Assembly (NCBI GenBank): GCA_900318205.1
Contig: ONJS01000008.1
Location: 248,001-312,000, forward strand
Direction: 5' to 3'
Length of the DNA stretch: 64,000 bases
DNA from: an uncultured Prevotellaceae bacterium
GTDB lineage: Bacteria > Bacteroidota > Bacteroidia > Bacteroidales > Muribaculaceae
Shown here: positions 1 to 6,406 of the stretch, piece after piece
Layout: every line of letters starts with the position of its first letter
How positions within the stretch are numbered: the first letter of the stretch is position 1
Notes under the pieces: model-generated
Databases searched by the model: none
What the model was told of the DNA's origin: nothing
What the model saw: the letters and a program-made list of their open reading frames with translations, nothing else
Translations under genes and position numbers: made by a program

Positions 1-48
1 GGAGGGAAAGGGTGGATGAAAAGAAAAATCTTAAAAGATGTTAAAATA

Positions 49-81
49 TTTGGAAGATTAAAAACTATTGTTATACCTTTG
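49..81 (+). promoter_or_regulatory. Bacteroidetes-type promoter of the ABC/GntR operon
   Basis: A TTTG at 49-52 is followed after 21 bp by TACCTTTG at 74-81, which matches the Bacteroidetes vegetative consensus (TTTG, then TAnnTTTG). The start site should fall near 88, inside the inverted repeat that follows. The leader to the ATG at 146 would be about 58 nt. Confidence 0.75.
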
Positions 82-83
82 CA

Positions 84-105
84 GTGTACTAGTTAAGTAG
101 TACAC
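84..105. promoter_or_regulatory. Perfect inverted repeat, likely GntR/YtrA operator
   Basis: GTGTACTA (84-91), a 6-nt spacer and TAGTACAC (98-105) form a perfect 8-bp inverted repeat on top of the predicted start site. YtrA-type GntR repressors bind GTGTA...TACAC-like palindromes and usually repress their own ABC operon. The third gene of this operon (1906-2268) is such a regulator, so autorepression is inferred. Confidence 0.7.
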
Positions 106-145
106 TAGATAAGTAAATTATTAACCACTAAAATATCTATCTATT

Positions 146-988
146 ATGTTAACTATAAACAACATCAGTTTCAGTTACAACAAGCGATTCGGAGACTTGT
201 TCCACGATTTCTCGCTTGAATTGAACGCCGGCAATGTTTATGGCTTGTTAGGAAAGAATGGTGCCGGCAAGTCCACCCTTATCTACCTGATGACTGGTCT
301 GTTGACCCCCAAGAGCGGTGAAGCCTTACTCGACGGCGTGAACGTGCGTAAGCGTCTGCCCAAGACGATGAGCGACATCTTCCTCGTTCCCGAGGAGTTT
401 GAACTGCCGCGCTTGAGCCTCAGACAGTATGTGGACCTCAATGCCCCGTTCTACCCCAACTTCAGCAAGGAGGACATGCAACGTTACCTGGACATCTTTG
501 AGATGGGCGGTGACATGAATGTGAACCTCAACGCACTGTCGATGGGTCAGAAGAAGAAAGTGTTCATGGCCTTCGCCTTTGCCGCCAACACCCGCGTGCT
601 CATCATGGACGAGCCGACCAACGGTCTGGACATTCCCAGCAAGAGCCAGTTCCGCAAACTCGTCACCACAGGCATGACCGATGACAAGATGATGCTGATC
701 TCGACCCATCAGGTGCGCGACATCAGCGACATCCTGGATCATGTGACCATCATCGACCAGAGCCGCGTGCTGCTCAACGCCAGCATTGCCGACGTGATGA
801 GCAAGGTGGCCTTCCGCCCGCTGCGTGAAGGCGATGAGCCGCTGTTCGTCTTGCAAAGTCCCTACGGTCCCCTGGGTGCCGTTCCCGCCGAGGAAGGCGA
901 GGAGACCAAAGTTGATCTGGAGATGCTGTTCAACGCCACGCTTCAGAATCCTGCTGCCATCAACCAATTATTCACCACCTCAAAATGA
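146..988 (+). CDS. ABC transporter ATP-binding protein
   Basis: This 280-residue cytoplasmic ATPase powers the membrane protein encoded next. It has a Walker A motif GKNGAGKST at residues 36-44, a signature LSMGQ at 131-135 and Walker B VLIMDEP at 151-157, followed by the D-loop NGLD and a switch His in STHQ. The last 80 residues are an accessory tail of unknown role. The stop overlaps the start of the next gene as ATGA (985-988), so translation is probably coupled. With the permease and the GntR regulator it forms a YtrA-type operon. In Bacillus the ytr operon responds to cell-wall-active antibiotics, but the substrate here cannot be read from sequence. Confidence 0.93.
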   Translation: MLTINNISFSYNKRFGDLFHDFSLELNAGNVYGLLGKNGAGKSTLIYLMTGLLTPKSGEALLDGVNVRKRLPKTMSDIFLVPEEFELPRLSLRQYVDLNAPFYPNFSKEDMQRYLDIFEMGGDMNVNLNALSMGQKKKVFMAFAFAANTRVLIMDEPTNGLDIPSKSQFRKLVTTGMTDDKMMLISTHQVRDISDILDHVTIIDQSRVLLNASIADVMSKVAFRPLREGDEPLFVLQSPYGPLGAVPAEEGEETKVDLEMLFNATLQNPAAINQLFTTSK

Positions 989-1836
989 ACACCACTATGA
1001 ATACCGTCAATCAAATATTCGACTGGAACCGTTTCACTGCCACCCTGCGCAAGGAAGTAGTAGAAAACTGGCGCCCGATTCTTTTCACTCTGCTGGGCGT
1101 CTATGGTCTGCTGACCATCATCATGATTATCGGCAATGCCGTTGCTGGCGATAGCATCCAGGAAGAAGTCATGTCGTTGCAAACGATGCTGCCTCAGAAA
1201 GTTGTCTATGGCATTCTCACGATTATTGGCCCGATTATCGCTTCGATGGCCTTCAGTAAACTGACCTCAAAGACCGGTCGCATCAATATGTTCACTTCAC
1301 CGTCATCAACACTCGAGAAGTACCTTGTCAATGGCGTGGTGTATGTGCTGGGATTTATCGTATCCTTCTTTATCCTTGCCCAGTTGGCCGACCTCACCCG
1401 CATTGCTGCTATGCATATCTTCGGGTTTGACGGTTATATCCCTAGTGCCATCAATTTCACCGACCTCGGCTCAAAAGTCGTCATGGGCGTAGGCAGTGAT
1501 ATTTTTGAGGGCCCGATGGCCGTCACCTATACATGGATCGGTCTGCTGTCAAGCACTGGCATTTACCTGCTGGGTAGTGTGATGTGGCCGCGCTTGTCGC
1601 TGCTCAAGACCTTTGCCGCCATGATGGTCATCCAACTGGTAATCGGCATTTTGGGTATTATCCTGACTTTTGTGTCTGGCGATGCTCTATCTGCCGCCAA
1701 GTGGTTGATGGATCACAGCAGCGGGGTGATGCCCTTCTTATTGACGCTTGCGATTGCCCAGGCTATTATCAGCTGGGGCTTGGCATGGTACCTGTTTAAG
1801 CATAAAGATGTCATTTCACTCAAGTGGTGGAAGTGA
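985..1836 (+). CDS. ABC transporter permease
   Basis: This 283-residue integral membrane protein has about six hydrophobic segments: around residues 33-52 and 75-95, then a pair near 120-135, and three in the C-terminal third. This fits an ABC-2 type permease without a large soluble domain. The start overlaps the upstream ATPase stop by 4 nt. A second in-frame ATG lies at 997 and could be used instead. It is presumed to form the channel for the ATPase at 146-988. Substrate unknown. Confidence 0.85.
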   Translation: MNTTMNTVNQIFDWNRFTATLRKEVVENWRPILFTLLGVYGLLTIIMIIGNAVAGDSIQEEVMSLQTMLPQKVVYGILTIIGPIIASMAFSKLTSKTGRINMFTSPSSTLEKYLVNGVVYVLGFIVSFFILAQLADLTRIAAMHIFGFDGYIPSAINFTDLGSKVVMGVGSDIFEGPMAVTYTWIGLLSSTGIYLLGSVMWPRLSLLKTFAAMMVIQLVIGILGIILTFVSGDALSAAKWLMDHSSGVMPFLLTLAIAQAIISWGLAWYLFKHKDVISLKWWK

Positions 1837-1839
1837 TAT

Positions 1840-1868
1840 TTGATTAGAGATTAGAGATTAGTGATTAG
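1840..1868. repeat. Short GATTAGA/GATTAGT tandem repeat
   Basis: Degenerate heptamers of the type GATTAGA are repeated about four times between the permease and regulator genes. It belongs to a class of TTAG-rich intergenic tracts that recurs at 24190-24228, 30413-30480, 41085-41125 (reverse complement) and 55272-55312. Confidence 0.5.
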
Positions 1869-1905
1869 TGAAATTAGTTAGATTTCTATTAATCGACATT
1901 ATATT

Positions 1906-2268
1906 ATGAACTTCAAGGATAATAAAGCGATCTATCTGCAGATTGCCGACCGCATCGGCGACCAGATACTCTCGGGAGCCTTAGTTCCCGAAGGCAAGGT
2001 GCCTAGTGTGCGCGAGCTTGCAGCCGAGATCGAGGTCAACGCCAATACCGTGGCTCGCACCTACGACCACCTGCAGCAGAACGGCGTCATCTACACCAAG
2101 CGCGGACTAGGCTACTTTGTGAGCCCTGAAGCCAAGGAAAAAATCGTGACCTCGCGTCGCGAGCAGCTCATGCAGGGCGAAATGGACTACTTCCTGGGTC
2201 AGCTCAAGGCTGTGGGCATCACCCCCGCCGAGCTCCAGGACCTCTACAGCGAATATCTCAACAAGTAA
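1906..2268 (+). CDS. GntR family regulator, YtrA subfamily
   Basis: This 120-residue regulator has an N-terminal winged helix of about 75 residues (IYLQIADRI... VPSVRELAAEIEVNANTVAR ...KRGLGYFV) and a short C-terminal helical dimerisation tail. That length is typical of YtrA-type GntR proteins, which lack a large ligand domain. It is the third gene of the ABC operon starting at 146, about 70 nt behind the permease. The perfect palindrome at 84-105 is the obvious binding site. Inference: it represses its own operon until a membrane- or wall-stress signal relieves it. Confidence 0.9.
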   Translation: MNFKDNKAIYLQIADRIGDQILSGALVPEGKVPSVRELAAEIEVNANTVARTYDHLQQNGVIYTKRGLGYFVSPEAKEKIVTSRREQLMQGEMDYFLGQLKAVGITPAELQDLYSEYLNK

Positions 2269-2274
2269 CCATTT

Positions 2275-2364
2275 AACTACGAATTACGCCAATTAAACAA
2301 ATTATCAGCCTATTGCAACTGAAAAAACAGAAGCCCATTTGTGAAATTCGTGTAATTCGTAGTT
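2275..2364. repeat. Intergenic palindromic repeat (CGAATTA family)
   Basis: AACTACGAATTAC at 2275-2287 is the exact reverse complement of GTAATTCGTAGTT at 2352-2364. It frames about 64 nt of AT-rich sequence between the GntR gene and the next membrane gene. Three similar elements follow within 2.6 kb. Confidence 0.6.
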
Positions 2365-2382
2365 TTCTAAATCAATAGAATT

Positions 2383-2790
2383 ATGGAACAGACAAAAACA
2401 AAGAAAAAGTATTTCACTCCCACCGGCAAAGCTATGAGGACTGTGAGTTTGGTCGTTCTTGTCATTGCCTTCGTGTATCTGATTGTCAGCCATGCCATCT
2501 GGCCCAGCCTCAAGGTTAATGGTTTATTCAGTTTCTTTTTGTTACTGGCATACAACGTCTGGCTATTGTGCGAAGTCCTTTGCCTCTATGGAGGCCGCTG
2601 GAGCAAGCTCACGATGAACTGGCTCTATGTTACTACTGCCGTTGTCGGCCTTGCATTGCTTCTCTTGATCGTGTCATTAATCAAGGTGGAATGTGCCAGC
2701 CTTATTCTCCCTCTCCTGATCATCGGCAATATTCTGGAATACCGAGTTGCCGGAAAAATGATGAAGGAGGCCCAACATACCAACGAATAA
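2383..2790 (+). CDS. Small four-helix membrane protein, unknown function
   Basis: This 135-residue protein starts with a short Lys-rich tail (MEQTKTKKKYF) and has four hydrophobic segments at roughly residues 20-42, 48-70, 78-100 and 105-122. There is no recognisable catalytic motif. The ATG at 2383 follows an AT-rich spacer. It stands alone between two palindromic repeats, downstream of the ABC/GntR operon and in the same direction. It could be a late addition to that operon or an independent gene. I do not recognise the family. Confidence 0.6.
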   Translation: MEQTKTKKKYFTPTGKAMRTVSLVVLVIAFVYLIVSHAIWPSLKVNGLFSFFLLLAYNVWLLCEVLCLYGGRWSKLTMNWLYVTTAVVGLALLLLIVSLIKVECASLILPLLIIGNILEYRVAGKMMKEAQHTNE

Positions 2791-2833
2791 AAGCCTACAA
2801 CGGCGAATTATATACTGCCAAAATTAAAATGCC

Positions 2834-2910
2834 TACGAATTAAACGAATTAATCAAATTATTTAATTGCCGAACGTACGGATTCCAATTAGTTCAATTCG
2901 GTTAATTCGA
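2834..2910. repeat. Intergenic palindromic repeat (CGAATTA family)
   Basis: The left arm TACGAATTAAACGAATTAAT and the right arm, which contains CAATTCGGTTAATTCG, are imperfect inverted repeats. The centre (TTGCCGAACGTACGGATTCC) and right arm recur almost unchanged at 3341-3421. Confidence 0.7.
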
Positions 2911-2932
2911 AAGCACAAAAAACTAAAATAAT

Positions 2933-3328
2933 ATGGAGAATAAGATTGTACACAAGGACGAGTCATTCAATATAATAGGTGCTGCAATGGAGGTTCACAA
3001 AGTTGTTGGTTGCGGATTTACAGAGCCCCTCTATCAAGATGCCCTTGAAGAAGAATTGAGATTGCGTGATATCCCCTTTGAAAGAGAGAAGACATACTAT
3101 TTCACTTACAAAGGAAAACGATTAGATAAGATCTTCAGACCTGACTTCGTGTGCTACAATAAGGTAATCGTTGAACTAAAAACTGTGGCAGATTTCACTG
3201 ATGAGCATTATGCCCAAGTGTACAATTACCTTAAAGCAACTGGAATGGGGCTTGGACTACTAATCAATTTCGGCAAGAAATCTCTTGAATACAAACGTAT
3301 TCTTCCCAATTCCAAATGGAATACTTAA
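2933..3328 (+). CDS. GxxExxY family protein (PD-(D/E)XK nuclease-like fold)
   Basis: This 131-residue protein carries the family-defining motif GFTEPLY (Gly-x-x-Glu-x-x-Tyr) near residues 28-34. It follows with FRPDFVCYNKVIVELKTV, where the Asp and the E-x-K triad resemble a PD-(D/E)XK nuclease core. The family is common in Bacteroidetes and other bacteria, often in many copies and beside mobile or repeat DNA, and its function is not settled. It is flanked on both sides by members of the same palindromic repeat family. The coding sequence is more AT-rich than its neighbours, which suggests transfer. Confidence 0.88.
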   Translation: MENKIVHKDESFNIIGAAMEVHKVVGCGFTEPLYQDALEEELRLRDIPFEREKTYYFTYKGKRLDKIFRPDFVCYNKVIVELKTVADFTDEHYAQVYNYLKATGMGLGLLINFGKKSLEYKRILPNSKWNT

Positions 3329-3340
3329 CTATAAATTATT

Positions 3341-3421
3341 AACGGCCTACATATTAAGCGAATTATTTATTTGCCGAACGTGCGGATGCCAATTAGTTTA
3401 ATTCGGTTAATTCGAAGGCAT
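3341..3421. repeat. Intergenic palindromic repeat (CGAATTA family), second near-identical copy
   Basis: This segment repeats the core and right arm of the 2834-2910 element (TTGCCGAACGTGCGGATGCC, then AATTAGTTTAATTCGGTTAA) with few changes. The pair brackets the GxxExxY gene. Confidence 0.7.
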
Positions 3422-3436
3422 AGAAACTACAGCATT

Positions 3437-3532
3437 ATGAAACCGCAGAATTTTATAGCAGCAGCTAGCGCAGTGATTATCGGCTTGATCACGCTCCTCA
3501 CCGGCATCATCCTCACAAGTGCCACCGAGTAA
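3437..3532 (+). CDS. 31-residue predicted membrane peptide
   Basis: An ATG at 3437 opens 31 codons ending in TAA at 3530-3532. The peptide begins MKPQNFIAAASAVIIGLITL and is a single hydrophobic helix with a basic N-terminus and a polar C-terminal tail (SATE). It lies in a gap between the repeat and a lipoprotein gene, in the same direction. It could be a real small membrane protein or the remnant of a signal peptide. No homology can be claimed. Confidence 0.45.
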   Translation: MKPQNFIAAASAVIIGLITLLTGIILTSATE

Positions 3533-3569
3533 TACAGCCACAGTCAATAACTTAAAAAACTATCACATT

Positions 3570-4133
3570 ATGAAACGATTAATATTCACGGCAGCGATCA
3601 TGGTGGCAGCGTTCATGGCGCTCACCTCCTGCAACGGCAGCAACAACGGTGAAAAGCTGACAACCGTCATCCATCTCAGTGCGAGCCAGGATCTTCTGGA
3701 CGTATGTGACATTGAAGTCACCTATAAGGGAAAAGGGGGCGTTGACATCATCGACACCGTCAGGACGAAAATATGGGAAAAGACCATCGTCAACGACTCT
3801 TTCCCGACCGAGATCGGTATGCCCAAACACCGTTACCTCATCAAGCCAGGCTTCAAACCCACCAAGGAGAAATATGACCTTGTGCTTGAGTATAATATTT
3901 TCACCATGGAGCAGTATTACAATACCGGCTGGTGGTTCCTCAATTTAAAAGGTGTTCCTGGCGACAAAGTACTGTCGTTCATGGACGTGAAAGAGACAGA
4001 GATAGAGCTGGTACCCGAACCTGGTCCTGGCACAACAAACTGCGCTATACAGGTTGTTAATCGAGTGTGGAATGACTCAATTGATATTTTACCTAAGGGC
4101 TATTTCTTCACATTTGAAGACAAAACCTACTAA
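3570..4133 (+). CDS. Lipoprotein of unknown function, paralogue of next gene
   Basis: The ATG at 3570 gives 187 residues with a clear SpII signal (MKRLIFTAAIMVAAFMALTSC); in-frame codons upstream do not encode a signal. The mature part contains VTYKGKGGVDIIDTVR and KTIVNDSFPTEIG, both closely matched in the next gene. The two are therefore diverged tandem duplicates with a 15-nt gap, probably co-transcribed. No enzymatic motif is visible. A cell-envelope location is expected. The family is not one I can name. Confidence 0.75.
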   Translation: MKRLIFTAAIMVAAFMALTSCNGSNNGEKLTTVIHLSASQDLLDVCDIEVTYKGKGGVDIIDTVRTKIWEKTIVNDSFPTEIGMPKHRYLIKPGFKPTKEKYDLVLEYNIFTMEQYYNTGWWFLNLKGVPGDKVLSFMDVKETEIELVPEPGPGTTNCAIQVVNRVWNDSIDILPKGYFFTFEDKTY

Positions 4134-4148
4134 CTAACAGACATCATT

Positions 4149-4739
4149 ATGAAAAAGATATTATATACCACAGCATTGATGCTCATGACCACGCTGGTTC
4201 TTACCTCATGCGACGGCCTGAATGGCAGTCAAAAGAAACTGAAAGAGCAAATGTCGGTCACCGATAAAGATATACAAAACTACGAGCATCGAGAAGAAGC
4301 GACGACGGTTACCTATAAGGTATGGTGTTCTCAGGAATTTGTTGACGCCATCGACATGGTGGTTACCTACAAGGGCAAGGGCGGCATCAACCTCACCGAC
4401 ACCGTTCGCGACACGACCTGGGTCAAGACCGTAGTCAATGACAGCATACCTGTGAAGATCGGTATCGACTGGACATTGGTTCCCAAGAAAGACAGGAAGA
4501 TTACTAAGGAACGCTTTGACAACCTGATGGCCGGATACAACATTGAGTGCAAAGAAGCCGCCTTCACGATTGGCAACGGCATCATAGGACAACACAAGAA
4601 TTTCCCTGTCAGCAAACTGGAAGCCCTGTGTGAACTTCACAACTTCGAGCACAAAGGCGTAGCAAAAGCCTGCAACATCCTCAAGGCCAAGAATGATGCA
4701 TGGGGTGTTGATGCCCTACCGGCCGATTGGGACGACTGA
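4149..4739 (+). CDS. Lipoprotein of unknown function, paralogue of previous gene
   Basis: This 196-residue protein has a lipobox (LVLTSC at about residues 16-21). It shares VTYKGKGGINLTDTVR, KTVVNDSIPVKIG and the ITKERFDNL region with the lipoprotein at 3570-4133, which has matching blocks in the same order. The C-terminal 50 residues have diverged. It is followed by a palindromic repeat. It is likely co-expressed with its paralogue at the cell surface or periplasmic face. Function unknown. Confidence 0.75.
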   Translation: MKKILYTTALMLMTTLVLTSCDGLNGSQKKLKEQMSVTDKDIQNYEHREEATTVTYKVWCSQEFVDAIDMVVTYKGKGGINLTDTVRDTTWVKTVVNDSIPVKIGIDWTLVPKKDRKITKERFDNLMAGYNIECKEAAFTIGNGIIGQHKNFPVSKLEALCELHNFEHKGVAKACNILKAKNDAWGVDALPADWDD

Positions 4740-4776
4740 CCACCCTTAAAGTATCACTGACAACAACCCTCCCCCC

Positions 4777-4847
4777 CCCACGAATTAATCGGGCGAACCG
4801 ATTGTTTTCAGCCATAATACCAATGAGCACAGCTCGGTTAATTCGTG
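4777..4847. repeat. Intergenic palindromic repeat (CGAATTA family)
   Basis: CCACGAATTAATCG at 4777-4790 pairs with CGGTTAATTCGTGG at 4834-4847 with one mismatch. It is the fourth member of the repeat family in this segment and could also act as a 3' hairpin for the lipoprotein pair. Confidence 0.65.
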
Positions 4848-4867
4848 GACCTTAAAATCAAGAAATT

Positions 4868-6166
4868 ATGAAAAAGATTATCACCCTCGGTCTCCTGCTC
4901 GCTTTGGCGACATGGACAGGACGCGCCCAAATAGTTTGCCACGTGGAAGGCGAACTCATGTCAAACAAGTACGGGTACAATATCGTCATCTGTGAAGCAG
5001 GAACCGACCTGCGCGCCAATGATGATCCCTCGCTACACGTCAGGGCCGTCAATGGCAAGTTCAGCAAAACCATTGAGTGTGACCACATCAAGAAATACCA
5101 AATCTTCCTATTCAATGAGTATAGAAGAGGTTATTGGAGATTTGGAGAATTCTTTGCCGAGAATGGTACCGTTAAAGTAAAACTGTACGCCGACCAACCA
5201 CACGTCGTGGAGAGTGATGGTGAACAGTGGCTCTTGAAACATCAACTGGATAGCCAGCTGGAGGAACGATACGGGGAACTGCGCGACCTTGAAAACCTCT
5301 TGTATGACAAGGAATACCGGACTGAAATCTATACCGCCGATTTCATCTCATCAAAGGAAAAACTGGAGGCAGAACTCATTAAGGCCTATCAAAGTCACAA
5401 TCGGCCACGCGTCGATTCACTCAATCTTGCCAGCAATCAACTTAGTAGCGACCCCGCAAGGTTTACGCCTAAGGGATTGGAGGTGTACAACAAGAAAGAA
5501 GAGCTCAGCAGACAAAGGTCGGATTTTGAGTATCAATACTACGTTGACCACCCTATGCTGGAATCGCTTTACAAGACACTGGTTGCAATTGAAATGCTCA
5601 ACGACAGAGAAATATACACCAATTTCAAACCAGAACCCTATGAACGCCTCGTCTCTCTCTATCATAACAAATTGATCAACATCTTCCCCGGTCATCCCAT
5701 CCACGAGAAGATAGCCATGGCCGAGGCGAAAGACATCCTGATGGCAGGAAAACCCTATATCGACTACAACGTTAGAAATACCGACGGTCAACTGGTTCCC
5801 ATCTCCTCGCTCATCAAGGGACAGGTGGCACTCATTGACCTGTGGGCTTCGTGGTGCGGTCCTTGCCGCAGTCATTCGGTGGCGATGATTCCCATCTATG
5901 AAAAATATAAAGACAAGGGGTTCACGGTCATCGCAATCGCCCGGGAGAGCCGTCTCGAGGCGATGGAACAGGCTATCGATCAAGACGGCTACCCCTGGCC
6001 ATGCCTGCTTGAACTGAAAGATGAGAACCAAGTGTGGAACAAGAATGGTATCGGCAATAGCGGCGGAGGCATGATCCTCGTTGACCGCGACGGCACCATC
6101 CTCTCTACCTCGACCGACGCCGAGGAACTTGAGCCGCTCATCAAGAAAGCGTTGAACATCAATTAA
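4868..6166 (+). CDS. TlpA-like thiol:disulfide oxidoreductase with DUF4369-type N-terminus
   Basis: This 432-residue exported protein has a signal peptide (MKKIITLGLLLALATWTGRA) and a beta-rich N-terminal domain resembling DUF4369. A helical middle follows (about 140-270), then a C-terminal thioredoxin fold with W-C-G-P-C at residues 329-333 in LIDLWASWCGPC. Such proteins reduce or shuffle disulfides in the periplasm of Bacteroidetes and are usually tethered or free in that compartment. The partner substrate is unknown. It stands alone after the lipoprotein pair and is separated from the M16 gene by 240 nt carrying a possible ECF promoter. Confidence 0.88.
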   Translation: MKKIITLGLLLALATWTGRAQIVCHVEGELMSNKYGYNIVICEAGTDLRANDDPSLHVRAVNGKFSKTIECDHIKKYQIFLFNEYRRGYWRFGEFFAENGTVKVKLYADQPHVVESDGEQWLLKHQLDSQLEERYGELRDLENLLYDKEYRTEIYTADFISSKEKLEAELIKAYQSHNRPRVDSLNLASNQLSSDPARFTPKGLEVYNKKEELSRQRSDFEYQYYVDHPMLESLYKTLVAIEMLNDREIYTNFKPEPYERLVSLYHNKLINIFPGHPIHEKIAMAEAKDILMAGKPYIDYNVRNTDGQLVPISSLIKGQVALIDLWASWCGPCRSHSVAMIPIYEKYKDKGFTVIAIARESRLEAMEQAIDQDGYPWPCLLELKDENQVWNKNGIGNSGGGMILVDRDGTILSTSTDAEELEPLIKKALNIN

Positions 6167-6329
6167 CTTGTGTCCAACATGAGCCGTACTGTGATTCAAT
6201 GCGTTAGCAACTCCGGCTCTCACCCTTTGAGACTTGCTCGTTGCTTGGTGTGATGACAGCTATCAATGGTCCTTATAAGATGTTTTTAAAGTTAACATGT
6301 TATTTTTGAGTTGTTTTTTTTTAATTTTG

Positions 6330-6359
6330 TGTAGTTTTTTGCTAACCCCGTGCGTCTAA
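6330..6359 (+). promoter_or_regulatory. Candidate ECF-sigma promoter upstream of M16 gene
   Basis: TGTAGTTTTTT, an 11-nt spacer and GCGTCTAA match the general layout of ECF-sigma promoters in Bacteroidetes (-10 of the CGTCTAA kind). The same two blocks with the same spacing occur at 16959-16988 upstream of the second ABC operon. No ECF sigma gene is in the window, so the assignment rests on pattern only. Confidence 0.4.
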
Positions 6360-6406
6360 TAGACAAAAACAGTTCAATAATAACCAATTTAATTTATTAA
6401 CAGATT

